This document shows, in pieces, positions 13,095 through 22,705 of a stretch of 64,000 bases of DNA; within the stretch, counting starts at the first letter, position 1; each line of letters begins with the position of its first letter. Location of the stretch: positions 56,186,914-56,250,913 of the forward strand of contig CM053267.1 in assembly GCA_028583415.1 (NCBI GenBank). The letters are read 5' to 3'. A model generated the notes under the pieces. That model did no database searches. It saw only the letters and a program-made list of their open reading frames with translations, and was not told the origin of the DNA. Source of the stretch: Protea cynaroides. Its lineage: Eukaryota > Streptophyta > Magnoliopsida > Proteales > Proteaceae. Made by a program: the position numbers and the translations under genes.

Positions 13095-15591
13095 ATGACT
13101 GACGAGGGTAGGGAGGCCGAAGTGGAAGTAAATAGAGAATGCGGGGACATCTTCCAGCAGCAGCAGTAGTATCTCGTCCTCATCTGGAAGTGGGACGACC
13201 TTGGGCACGTCCTCGCCTAGTGGATCAGTGGGACGGGTATCCGAGGGCGGTCCTGAGGTGGAGTTGATTATCGAGGCAGAGGTCGAAGGGGGACAGACAG
13301 GACCCACCGTTGGGCCCTCACGACGTGATCTCTTGGTGGGGGTGTCCACGTATGAGATCGGCTCCGAAGTCTTGATCCAGGCTTGAGAGGAGGCCGAGGA
13401 TCCCCCATAGTTTGATGCTCGTGGTGAGGTTTGCCTTTTGTCCAAGGCTGAGTTCGACAGTCTCCGGGAGCGGTACCAGATACCGGATGACGTGGAGATT
13501 AGACTGCCCACTGAGGGGGAGTGAGCCTACTAGTGTCGGAGGTCGGAACTGTGCATCAACATTGAGATGTTTAAGGTCGACTTCCGAGTGCCGGTACCAA
13601 AGTTGGTAGGGGAAATCCTGAAGTATTACTAAGTGGCCCCTATCCAACTGATGCCGAACTCTTTAAAGAACTTGATGGCGTTCGTCATCTACTTCCGGAG
13701 GTTGGGGCACGTACCAACGCTGAACATGTTCCGCCACATGTTCACCTTCAACGACTACTGTAGGACGGGGTGGTATTATTTTGCCAAGAGGCCCGACTTC
13801 GGCGAACTCCTAGTCAACAAGCTGACCTCAATCAAGCTGTGGAAGAACAAATTCTTCTACATCCGTGGTGATGATGTGCTGCTAGAGAACGTGTGGAAGA
13901 AGTTGGATGCCGAGACACTCAACACGGACGTACCCCTGATGCCCGTGGAGTCTGAGATGTTGCGGCGTGCTCGGCATTCCGAGGGGGTTCCCGTCCGCGT
14001 GGCCGAACTGAAGGATCCCCTCGTTTTGCACGAGAACCGTCTGTGTGAGTATTATTTTGACATAGAGCTGGCCGATGTCGACCTAGTAACTGGGCTGATT
14101 CTGTTGTTGTTTCTCGCAGTGAAACTAAACAAGACCTACCTGATGGAGCTGGGGAAGAAGGATGCGGCTCGGAAGGAGGCCACGGCGAAGACGGCTCAGG
14201 AGGAGCAAATCATGAAGGCGTCGGCGGATCAGGCCGGTGCTGAGGTAAACTTGACGAAGAGGCCATAAAAAAGGACACGTAAGTTCTCACCTAATACTGC
14301 CTTGGCCGAGGTTGCACGTGTCTATGCAATGCCACTGACTCCACGGTACCGTGTGCTTGATTTTTCAAGAAAGGGGAGTACCGCGGTCGGGCCGGAGGCA
14401 GTCCTTGCACTTGGAGAGGCATCGGGAGTTAGCGCGGCCAGGCAGCCTACTCCGATAAGGGTTCAGACCTCCCCGGCTCCGCCATCAGTGAGGCCGAGGG
14501 TGATTCAGGGGCAGGGGGAGTCCCTAGTGAGATTGGACGCCTCCCCCAGATGGGTCCCCGTCCGTAGAACTGCATTGGTGACGAGCGTGCTTTTCGCCCG
14601 GACTGGGTGCTGACCGAGGAGGATACGACCATGGGCGATATCCGCGCCGCCAGGGAGCTGATGAAAGGGGCCATCTTGCCTCGGGACTGTTCGCTGGTGC
14701 AAGAGCTTCCCATGCCCTCGTTGATTTCTAGGGCAGACACTTTGGGTGCGTCGGTAAGTAATCAGGGCACGGTAGTTCCGCCCCTCTCCATTCTAACTTG
14801 TTCTTGTTTTTCTTCATCTAACTGTTCTTCGTGTTTTGGTGCAGCTCGGTGTATATATGGAGACCTTAAAGGAGCGTGTTGAGGAAACGGCCCAGAACTT
14901 GGCTGAGACAGACAGTAAATTGCATACGGCCGAGGAGGAGCGGGACAATGCCCGAACGCAACTTCCGTACAAAGAGCGGGAGGTGACTTCCATTTCTGTC
15001 GAGGTCACCCGCCTTCAGAGAGAAGCTGCCGAGGAACGCGAGGACAAGCGCCGCCTTGAGGAGGATGCAAAGGCGAGGGATGACCAGGTCGGCCAGCTGA
15101 AGTCAGCTTTGGAGCGCGCGAGGGATCATAGGGCTAGGTTCAAGGAAGCCTATATGAAGACGCGCTCCCTCGCCGCTAGGGCGGTGTGGCTGTATCAGAA
15201 GTTTGAGGACTTCAAGGAATTGGTGGGGCACTGCTCTCTCCAAAGCTTCACCAAGGGGGCACTGGCCTTGAAGGAGTTCGTGGACGTGAAAGTGCTAGGA
15301 AATGTCTACACCGGAGCCGAATGCCTCGTCCCTGCTGATGAGGAAGTTGAGATCCCCGAAGTGGATGATGCCGAAATGCTCCAGAGGTTGGAAGCGGTTT
15401 TCGAGGGTGAGGAACCTCCGATCTCTCCCGACCTGGAGGAAACTCCCACGACCCCCAGGACGGTGCGGCATTATCGATGGGCCCTCCCCCAACTCCTGGC
15501 GTTTCCCTTCCGCACGGCGCGGATGAAGCGGGGTGCAGCGGGACGAACCCTCTTGAAGACAGTACTTGGGATTTTACCCGCATCGAAGTGA
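13095..15591 (+). pseudogene. Antisense ORF of the Tat element, PF04195-like (putative gypsy-type transposon protein), broken
   Basis: Runs opposite to gag-pol. The first ATG (13095) opens a short acidic segment and stops in a CAG run at 13167, but the Ser-rich continuation is open in another frame, so there is a frameshift in the trinucleotide run. Next come RERYQIPDDVEIRLP (about 13460) and, after stops at about 13521 and 13631, APIQLMPNSLKNLM with YFRRLGHVPTLNMFRHMF. These are the recognisable PF04195-type block. The C-terminal half is a long coiled coil rich in Glu, Arg and Lys (14840-15180) ending in an acidic tail and stop at 15591. A clear GTAAGT...GTGCAG intron (14754-14844) keeps the frame, and a 75-bp GTGAGT...TCGCAG segment (14045-14119) may be another. 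Such antisense ORFs are reported in Tat elements; their role is unknown. Confidence 0.72.
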
Positions 15592-15779
15592 ACCCCACAG
15601 AGGATAACACTTAGTTTTTTTTTGTTGCCCCAATGTGCCGTGCATCCCTGCCTCTTTTCGGCACCCATGTAAGCTCGATATTTGAATCAATGAAAAAAGC
15701 CTTTGAATTAAACTGTCTCATCTCGTCTGCTTCTGTTTTGGAAAAGGTCGCCTTTAAATTGAACTATCTCATCTTCTTT
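15592..15779 (+). other. 3' flank of the antisense ORF
   Basis: Spacer between the antisense ORF stop and the 108-bp array. It contains AATCAATGAAAAAA at about 15685, a weak plant polyadenylation-type signal for the plus-strand transcript. Nothing else recognised. Confidence 0.35.
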
Positions 15780-16420
15780 CCTCGGCTCAATGCGTTGCAC
15801 ACTTGGTGAAATCTTTGGGCCGAATGGGTCTCACATCAGCACGGGGTCGGGATGATATTCGTGTCGGCGCGGAGCCGTGTCTACCCTCCTCGGCCTAATG
15901 CGTTCCACACTTGGTGAAATCTTTGGGCCGAATGGGTCTCACATTGGCACGGGGCCGGGATGATATTCGTGTTGGCGCAGAGCCGTGTCTACCCTCCTCG
16001 GCCCAATGCGTTCCACACTTGGTGAAATCTTTGGGCCGAATGGGTCTCACATCGGCATGGGGCCGGGACGATATTCGTGGCGGCACGGAGCCGTGTCTAC
16101 CCTCCTCGGCCCAATGCATTCCACACTTGGTGAAATCTTTGGGCCGAATGGGTCTCACATTGGCACGGGGCCGGGATGATATTCGTGTCGGCGCGGAGCC
16201 GTGTCTACCCTCCTCAGCCCAATGTGTTCCACACTTGGTGAAATCTTTGTACCGAATGGGTCTCACACCGGCACGGGGCCGAGACGATATTTTTGTCAGT
16301 GCGGAGCCGTGTCTACCCTCCTCGGCCCAATGCGTTCCACACTTGGTGAAATCTTTGGGCCGAATGTGTCTCACATCAACATGGGGCCGGGACGATATTC
16401 GTGTCGGCATGAGGTCTTGC
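15780..16420. repeat. 108-bp tandem array (36 codons per unit)
   Basis: The landmark GTTCCACACTTGGTGAAATC recurs with exact 108-bp spacing from about 15793 to 16333, six units in all. Because 108 is a multiple of three and the units lack stops in some frames, long ORFs run through on both strands (plus 15911-16480, minus 15895-16500). Each translates as a 36-residue repeat. It lies between the end of pol and the antisense ORF, the position where Tat elements are known to carry variable tandem repeats. I treat the ORFs as repeat artefacts. Confidence 0.93.
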
Positions 16421-16549
16421 GTTATTGATATTGTAATGTTGTCGACCTTATGGCCGCTGGTGCTGGAGAATGGAGTATAAGTCTGAATTTGAAATTTCAT
16501 TTAGATGAAAAAGGGGGCCGCCGTGGCCTATCTACATGGGTGGGGATAG

Positions 16550-17540
16550 TCACTGGTAGAATGGGTGAAGGTGTTCCGCGTTCCATGCTCGTGGCAAGGC
16601 TTTACCATCCATATCCCTGAGGTGATAGGAACCTGTCTGCAGTACTTCGGTGACTTGATACGGCCCTTCCCAATTTAGAGCGAGCTTCCCCTGGTTGGTT
16701 GGGTTGGAGGCAATGGTCCATCTGAGGACGAGGTCTCCAACTTTGAACGATCGCGGGCACACCTTCTTATTGTAGTGCTTGGCAGCAATTCGGATCTGGG
16801 CTTTATCTCGCACTTCGTCCACGAGGTCCAAATTTGCACGTAGGCCCGGCTCATTGGAGGTTGGGTCGTAGTTGGTGATCCAGTGGGAAGTAATCCTGAC
16901 CTCCAATGGGACCACTGCATCCGTTCCAAAGGCAAGCCAGAACGATGATTCTCCTGTGGCAGTTTTCAGAGTGGTGCGATCCGCCCATAGTATGCGAGGC
17001 AGCTCGTCCAACCACCGACCTTTGGCCCCATCCAGTATGGACTTGATCCCTTTCAATAAGATTTTATTGGTGGCCTCTGTCTGTCCGCTGGTTTGCAGGT
17101 ACTTCATGGCTCCGCATCGGTGGTCAATGCGATGCTCTGCACAGAATGTCGCAAAGGCGTGGTTGTCAAATTGCTTACCATTATCCGTGATGAGCACCCT
17201 GGGGACTCCATACCGATATACCACCGATTTGATAAAAAATTCACGAATAACACTCTTTGGGTATGCTGGTTAATGCCTCGGCCTCGGCCCATTTAGTGAA
17301 ATAATCCACCGCGACGACCACAAACTTACATTGATAGCGGGCCGGTGGGAATGGCCCTATGATATCCATGCCCCAAGTAGCGAAGGGAATGGGAGCTACT
17401 TCGATGGATCTGAGTGGTGCGATTGGGAGGTGAGACACTGGTGCGTACATTTGGCATTTGGCACACTTCTTGACGTAGTCAATGCAATCTTTTCGCATAT
17501 GTGGCCAATAATATCCCTGACGCAGTATTTTATGGGCTAG
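16550..17540 (-). pseudogene. Tat integrase
   Basis: Sense order: finger cysteines (CIDYVKKCAKCQMYAP), first catalytic Asp in WGMDIIGPFPPAR (about 17360), the Tat-typical VVAVDYFTKWAEAEALT, second Asp in LITDNGKQFDN (about 17190), catalytic Glu in GQTEATNK (about 17070), then the C-terminal LVLRWTIASNPTNQGKLALN and GPYQVTEVLQTGSYHLRDMDG. A frame break lies at about 17230-17240 between the first and second catalytic residues, and another near 17540 at the finger. Integrase would insert the element's cDNA; this copy cannot be translated as one protein. Confidence 0.85.
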
Positions 17541-17612
17541 GACTCTTCCCTCCTGATGTGCACCGCATATACCCTCATGGACTTCTTTGTTGATTTAGTT
17601 TGACTCGGAAGG

Positions 17613-18254
17613 TCATAAACACCATAGCAGGGGAAACGTGAAGGGTCTCTTGTAGAGGATATCCTCCTCAATGACATAATGATTGGCTTTGGATTGGATC
17701 TGCCTCGCCTCCTTCTTATCCTCTGGTAATTGACCAGTTTTGAGAAAAGACAAGATTGGGTCGATCCAAGACGGCTCTGATGTGGCCGGCAGTATGGCCT
17801 TGGAGGTAGGATCCATCGATGAATGGGCCAAAATTTCAGTGTATACTGAATGATCCAAATCACTTAAGTCCGATGTGGCTAGCTTGGAGAGGGAATCGAC
17901 CAAGGTATTTTGGTCCCAGAGTACACGGCGTAACACGAAATATTCAGATGTTGACGCGGCCTCCTGCACCTTTTTCAAGTAGGCGGACATGCTGGCCTTC
18001 TTCACCTCATATTCACCATTGACTTGACGTACCACTAGCTGGGAATCGCTGGACGCTTCTATCCTCCGAGCCATGACAGCCTTGGCCAGGCGAAGTCCAG
18101 CAATGAGCGCTTCATATTCGGCCGCATTGTTGGATACCTGAAACATGAAACGGAGGGCGCACCGAATTTCAAATCCGTCCGGACTGGTGAGGATGAAGCC
18201 TGCGCCACAGTGAGTTTTGTTGGAAGCGCCATCGACAAATAAGGTCCATGGCAA
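17613..18254 (-). pseudogene. Tat second RNase H domain (archaeal-type) and integrase linker
   Basis: The open frame begins MPWTLFVDGASNKTHCGAGF and continues with SNNAAEYEALIAGLRLA and SDSQLVVRQVNGEYEVK. These are the conserved blocks of the extra RNase H that Tat-lineage elements carry after the ordinary RT-linked RNase H. Residues D (FVDGAS), E (AAEYEALI) and D (SSDSQLV) are present. The frame then runs into the linker (PSWIDPILSFLKTGQLPED) before a shift near 17613. The archaeal-type label is from family knowledge. Confidence 0.8.
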
Positions 18255-18497
18255 CGAAGGTTTCGCCGAGGCAGGGGTGTCTGTGACGTGTTCCTCTTAA
18301 GGGGAGGACTCGATCAAGAAGTCGGCCAATGCCTGAGCTTTGATAGCCGTGCGGGGCTTGTAGCTAAGGTCGAATTCTCCTACCTCGACCGCCCAATTGA
18401 TTACCCGACCAGAGATATCAGGTTTGGATAAGATTTTCTTGAGGGGCTGGTCGGTCATGACGGTGATGGAATGCGCCTGAAAGTAAGGTCGTAGCTT

Positions 18498-20275
18498 TCA
18501 CGTGGATGTCACCAGCGCCAAGGCAACCTTCTCGATAAACTTATACCTGGTCTTGGCCTCCAACAAGATTTTACTTACATAATAAATGGGGCTCTGGACG
18601 CCCTCCACTTCCTTGATGAGCACTGCACTCACCGCCTTTGATGATACTGCCAAGTACAACTCCAGAGTATCCCTGGTTTCTGGCTTAACCAATAATGGGG
18701 GAGATGCCAAGTAGGTCTACAGTGCCTCGAATGCCTGCTGACATTCGGTCGTCCACTGGAAGGTTTTGTTGCCCTTAAGGGTCTGAAAGAATGGTAGACA
18801 TTTATCCGTCGATCGTGAGATGAATCAACTGAGTGCGGCCACCCGCTCGGTGAGCTCCTGTACCTCATTTATTCTGGTAGGTGCCGGCATGTCAAGAATG
18901 GCCATGATTTTTGCGGGGTTTGCCTTGATGTGGCGGCTGGAGACCATGAATCCAAGTAATTTCCTAGAAGTGACTCCGAAAGCGCATTTCGCTGGATTGA
19001 GGCGCATCCTATGCCTGCGCAGTACTCCGAATGCCTCTTCCAAGTCTCGTACATGGTTGCTCCCGACCAAGCTCTTCACCAGCATGTCATCCACATAGAC
19101 CTCCATATTCTGGCCTATCTGTGCTGCGAAGATCTTGTTGACCAACCTCTAGTAGGTTGCCCTGGCATTTTTAAGACCGAAGGGCATTACGTCATAGCAG
19201 AAAAGGCCTCGATTGGTCACGAAGGCTGTCTTCTCCGAATCAGTTGCGTACATCCAGATCTGGTTGTAGCCTAAGTAGGCGTCCATAAAGCTCAGCTGCG
19301 CATGACCGGCAGTGGCATCAATGAGTTGATCAATCTTGGGGAGGGGGAAACTGTCCTTGGGGCAGGCCTTGTTGAGGTCGGTAAAGTCAATACAAATTCT
19401 TCATTTATCTCCAGCTTTTGGGACCATGACAACGTTGGCGAGCCACTCTGGATAATGAATTTCCCGGATAAATCCAGCGTCTAGCAATTTCCCCACTTCC
19501 TCATCAATGACCCGCTGACGGAAGGCGGCGAATGACCGCTTCTTCTATCTTATCGGCCGGCGTTGGGGATCCACATTGAGGCAATGCTGCGCTATCTCCC
19601 TTGGGATACCTGGCATATCAGCTGCAGACCAGGCAAAGATATCGGCGTTGGTCCTTAGGAAATTGACAAGCTCCGTCCTCTACGGCTCTCCGAGGGAGGA
19701 TCTTATCTGGATCGTCCTATTCGGATTCTCTTCTGTTAGCGGGATTTGGATCAGGTCTTCTGCGGGTGCGCCTCTTTGCTGTTTCGGATCGTCGCGGAGA
19801 TCCTCAATTTGTACTTGTGTAGCTTGGGCTGACTTTTTAAGATCGGTAAGCTCGTCCGAGTACTCTTTTCGGGACATCAGCTGATTTGTTCTTCGCAGGA
19901 ATGGCTTCTTGAAATCGGTGAGCTCGGCCGAATAACACTTACGGGACACTAATTGATCTGTCTTGCATTCCCCTGCTCCTCTGGGGTAGGGAACTTGATG
20001 ACCAAATGATAAGGGGATGAGACTGATCTGAGGGCGATCATCCCGGGCTTCCCCAGTAATGCATTGTAAGAAGACGGGACATCGACCACCAGGAAATTAA
20101 TGGTTATCCTCGACTCCCATGGGTAAGTACCCGCCCTGACGGGCTACCGAATTGATCATTTTACACTGACTAGGTCACCCGAGAAACTGACCAGAGGGTA
20201 GTCCACGGGTAGCAACCCCTCCAATGGGATCTCCATCCGCTGAAAGGCTTGCCAGTAAATGATATCGGTGGAGTT
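18498..20275 (-). pseudogene. Tat protease C-part, reverse transcriptase and first RNase H
   Basis: From 20275 downward: protease remnant (TDIIYW, MEIPLEGLLPV, YNALLGKPGM), a low-complexity linker with stops (19700-19960), then RT: LLDAGFIREIHYPEWLANVV, CIDFTDLNKACPKDSFPLP, SFMDAYLGYNQI, the catalytic box EVYVDDMLVKS (about 19085-19110) and the RNase H block PIYYVSKILLEAKTRYKF (about 18560). At least two in-frame stops are seen in RT: TGA at about 19400, where the family has Trp, and TAG at about 19150, where it has Gln. Others are near 18710 and 18830. The protease half upstream is displaced to 33555 by the nested element. Confidence 0.85.
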
Positions 20276-20567
20276 GCCAGTGTCACACCCCAATTCTGAC
20301 CCAACCAGATTGGTGTGAGTGAACCGTCATTGAACCAACGGTTCACATCAGGATCTCGAATAGACCGTGTCCACCCATACAAACCATTACACATAACCAC
20401 AATCAGAATATAAATATACAACGGAAGACTTTAAATAGAATGAACTGAGTATCTATTGATAATTTTAATAAATATTCCATTATCCAAATTCAAACACATA
20501 AAATAAATATCTTTTACATCCCTTTAATATCAAACGAAAATAACTGAAACGAATAAATAAAATCCGA

Positions 20568-20711
20568 TCACAGGTACACGCAGAAAGGGCACTCGCATGA
20601 AGCATCATGCTCGTCCTCCCCTGCTTGTACATCCGGAGCAGCCACACCACCGTACGCCGGAGCGTTCACATAGTCGTCCACGGTATAACCTGCATCAACA
20701 TCTAAAAACAT
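20568..20711 (-). CDS. LTR small ORF, family A copy 1 (47 aa)
   Basis: ATG at 20711-20709, stop TGA at 20570-20568. Contains VDAGYTVDDYVNAPAYGG, VAAPDVQAGEDEHDASC and ECPFCVYL. Acidic, with a C-terminal CxCxxC. In family A the ATG is in frame and lies just before the acceptor-like segment; families B, C and D lack this ATG. Compared with the family B copy at 37016-37156, 42 codons align without a gap: 26 residues are identical and, by hand count, 16 of those use a different synonymous codon. That pattern is hard to explain without selection on protein. No known family recognised. Confidence 0.55.
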   Translation of the reverse strand: MFLDVDAGYTVDDYVNAPAYGGVAAPDVQAGEDEHDASCECPFCVYL

Positions 20712-22302
20712 GTATATATACAAGGGGTGAGCTACCAACGCAGCTCAGTAAGACAATCAGACAGTTTCACAAGATTATGCATGAGTAACAATCAATTTTA
20801 TGTTATGGTCTGGTTTTAAGTTTGCAATGTGCTATAGAAAGGTTTGGTGGCCCCCGCACCTCTATACACGAGTGTGTGGCACCTCATGGATCACACCCCC
20901 ATTGGCCCACATGCACCCACCATGGAATAGAGATAGAGCTAAGATACCCACGTACCTCCCCTGATACTCTACCCATACCAGTACCTAAGCCCCTACTGGC
21001 CAGGGCTCGCAAACTGGGCTCGCAACTAACCAATCCTATATGTCATCAATGTATGCTCTATCCCAGCACAGCCGTCTACGGCATAGAGATAGAGCTAAGG
21101 CATTCCCACACCTCCCCTGATGCCCTATCCGCAACTAACCCACTAGGATAGAAACAATACGCAGGTAGACCCTATCCCAACATAACTCCCTACGGCATAG
21201 AGATAGAGCTAAAGCATCGTGGACAAGCCAAGTCGACTCGAAATCCACAGTACCACTTAATAATGGTCGGGACAACATCAATATCGGAGACCACCGTACC
21301 ACGACCTTCCCCTGATGCCCCACCCGTACCGATCATGTTAAGACAGAATACTACAAAATGTGCTAATGTGAAGAGCGATCCCAGACCCATGCCCCACTCC
21401 ACACACTAACGAAAACAATCACATGCCTAACAATCACATCCTATCAATGCATGAACAGTAATAATAACTGAAAGTAAAGGATGGCATGTGAATATGCACA
21501 AACAACACATCTCATATAATCAAGTGATTAACAACAATTTACTATCCATTAATTATTAGGTTTAGGTCAGATTCCCTTACCTGACGCTCGTTCGATAACT
21601 TGCTCCACGTCGTAAGATCCAAACGATATGTCACAAAGTCCTACAATATCATTAGGGTTTCATTAAAATAACATTCTTAGAGTCTCATGTTGATCGGAAA
21701 CCAACAGGGTTACAAAATACCCTCATAGAGCTGACCGGTGGCATGTACCGATCGCAGCTCTGTGGGAAAAGACTGGCGACCGGTATGGTCAGCCGGTCCC
21801 CACAGATAACCTCCCGAGAGGTAGTGGTCGCAACATACCGGTCGCACTATGTGCAACCAGTATAGACGACCGGTATGTCTCCGGAAGACCATACATGGGT
21901 TCTTCGACTGCCGACGATCATCCTCCATGGATTTTCAGGGTTTCTCCTATCCATTCTAAGTCTAGGCTTTGAGTTAGAGTTATCCCCAACTCATTCAAAT
22001 CTCGTTTCATTGAATATCATCTCAGAACTTGAATCTAAGGTGTGACGGCAACTTAGGGTTTATTGGCCAATTTAGGGTTTTAGATCAATACCTACTTTGC
22101 ATGGTATTGATCCACCCACACAACTAACATAGGATAAGAAGATGGATTCAAACACTTACCGTTGACTGGCATAGTGAGGGCGTCGCCGAACGGTAATGGC
22201 GGCACCTCCTTCTTCTTCCTAGCCCCTTCTCCTTTCCAACCTCTTTCTCTTCTCTAGGGTTTGTGAGAGACAATGGAAAGGATTTGAGGAGGTTTAAGGG
22301 TG

Positions 22303-22310
22303 TATTTATA
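22303..22310 (-). promoter_or_regulatory. LTR TATA box, family A
   Basis: TATAAATA in sense, followed by a purine-rich leader of about 140 nt and the donor-like GGTAAGTG. The same TATAAATA is present in the right LTR (about 33234-33241). It predicts transcription start roughly 30 bp further in sense, near 22275. Confidence 0.65.
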
Positions 22311-22618
22311 GGCTAGAAATAGGGTTTAGTAACCCTACTAGGATTAGGAAACTTCTAGGATTCGAAATCAAGAAAGCGGGACCCACAGAGACCAATTTCT
22401 AGATTCCCGCACATAGCTGCGTAGGCCATACCGGTCGACCGGTACCAAGACCGGTACCATCGACCGATATACCTAAAATCAGGTATAATTGGTCGACTTC
22501 GGTCCGATTTTGTACCTGTTTGTTATCCGCTTGCCCTGTCTGGCCCGGTGATGATCGGAAGACCTGTCATGACACAAAACCAAGGTTTAGATCGGGTTTT
22601 CAGAGTGCGGGTCTTACA

Positions 22619-22705
22619 ACTCCACCACCCTTAAAAGAAATTTCGTCCCGAAATTTGCATGTAGGTTCTACAACTCCCCCACCCTTAAAAGAAATTTCGG
22701 CCTTG
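22619..22705 (-). other. Duplicated polypurine tract of element 2
   Basis: Sense GGGTGGTGGAGT directly at the LTR start (about 22619-22632) and GGGTGGGGGAGT about 54 bp inward (about 22672-22686), each preceded by AAATTTCTTTTAA. The inner copy is followed by TTGTAGAACC, which resembles the true LTR start TTGTAAGACC. Confidence 0.65.

Larger units (their letters stand above)
20281..22618 (-). repeat. 3' LTR of element 2 (family A)
   Basis: 2338 bp, TGTCACACCCC...GGTCTTACA on the plus strand. Sense-order features: TACCGGTCGACCGGTA palindrome (22429-22444), TATAAATA (22310-22303), a purine-rich leader, a splice-donor-like G|GTAAGTG at 22160|22159, three TTAGCTCTATCTCTA-type modules (about 21212, 21096, 20942), an acceptor-like TTTTTAG/GATGCAG segment and the conserved small ORF (20711-20568) before the LTR terminus. 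It starts with the duplicated PPT on the sense-upstream side. Confidence 0.95.

Noticed and set aside
13201..13647. Minus-strand ORFs across the antisense gene of the Tat element
   Set aside because: Opposite-strand shadows; the plus strand carries the PF04195-like blocks and splice sites.
15895..16500. Long ORFs on both strands across the 108-bp array
   Set aside because: Explained by a unit length divisible by three; no domain, and the array lies in a noncoding part of the Tat element.
20597..20788. Plus-strand 63-codon ORF in family A LTRs (also 30900-31154 and 31541-31732)
   Set aside because: Opposite-strand shadow of the conserved small ORF; not conserved in the other families.
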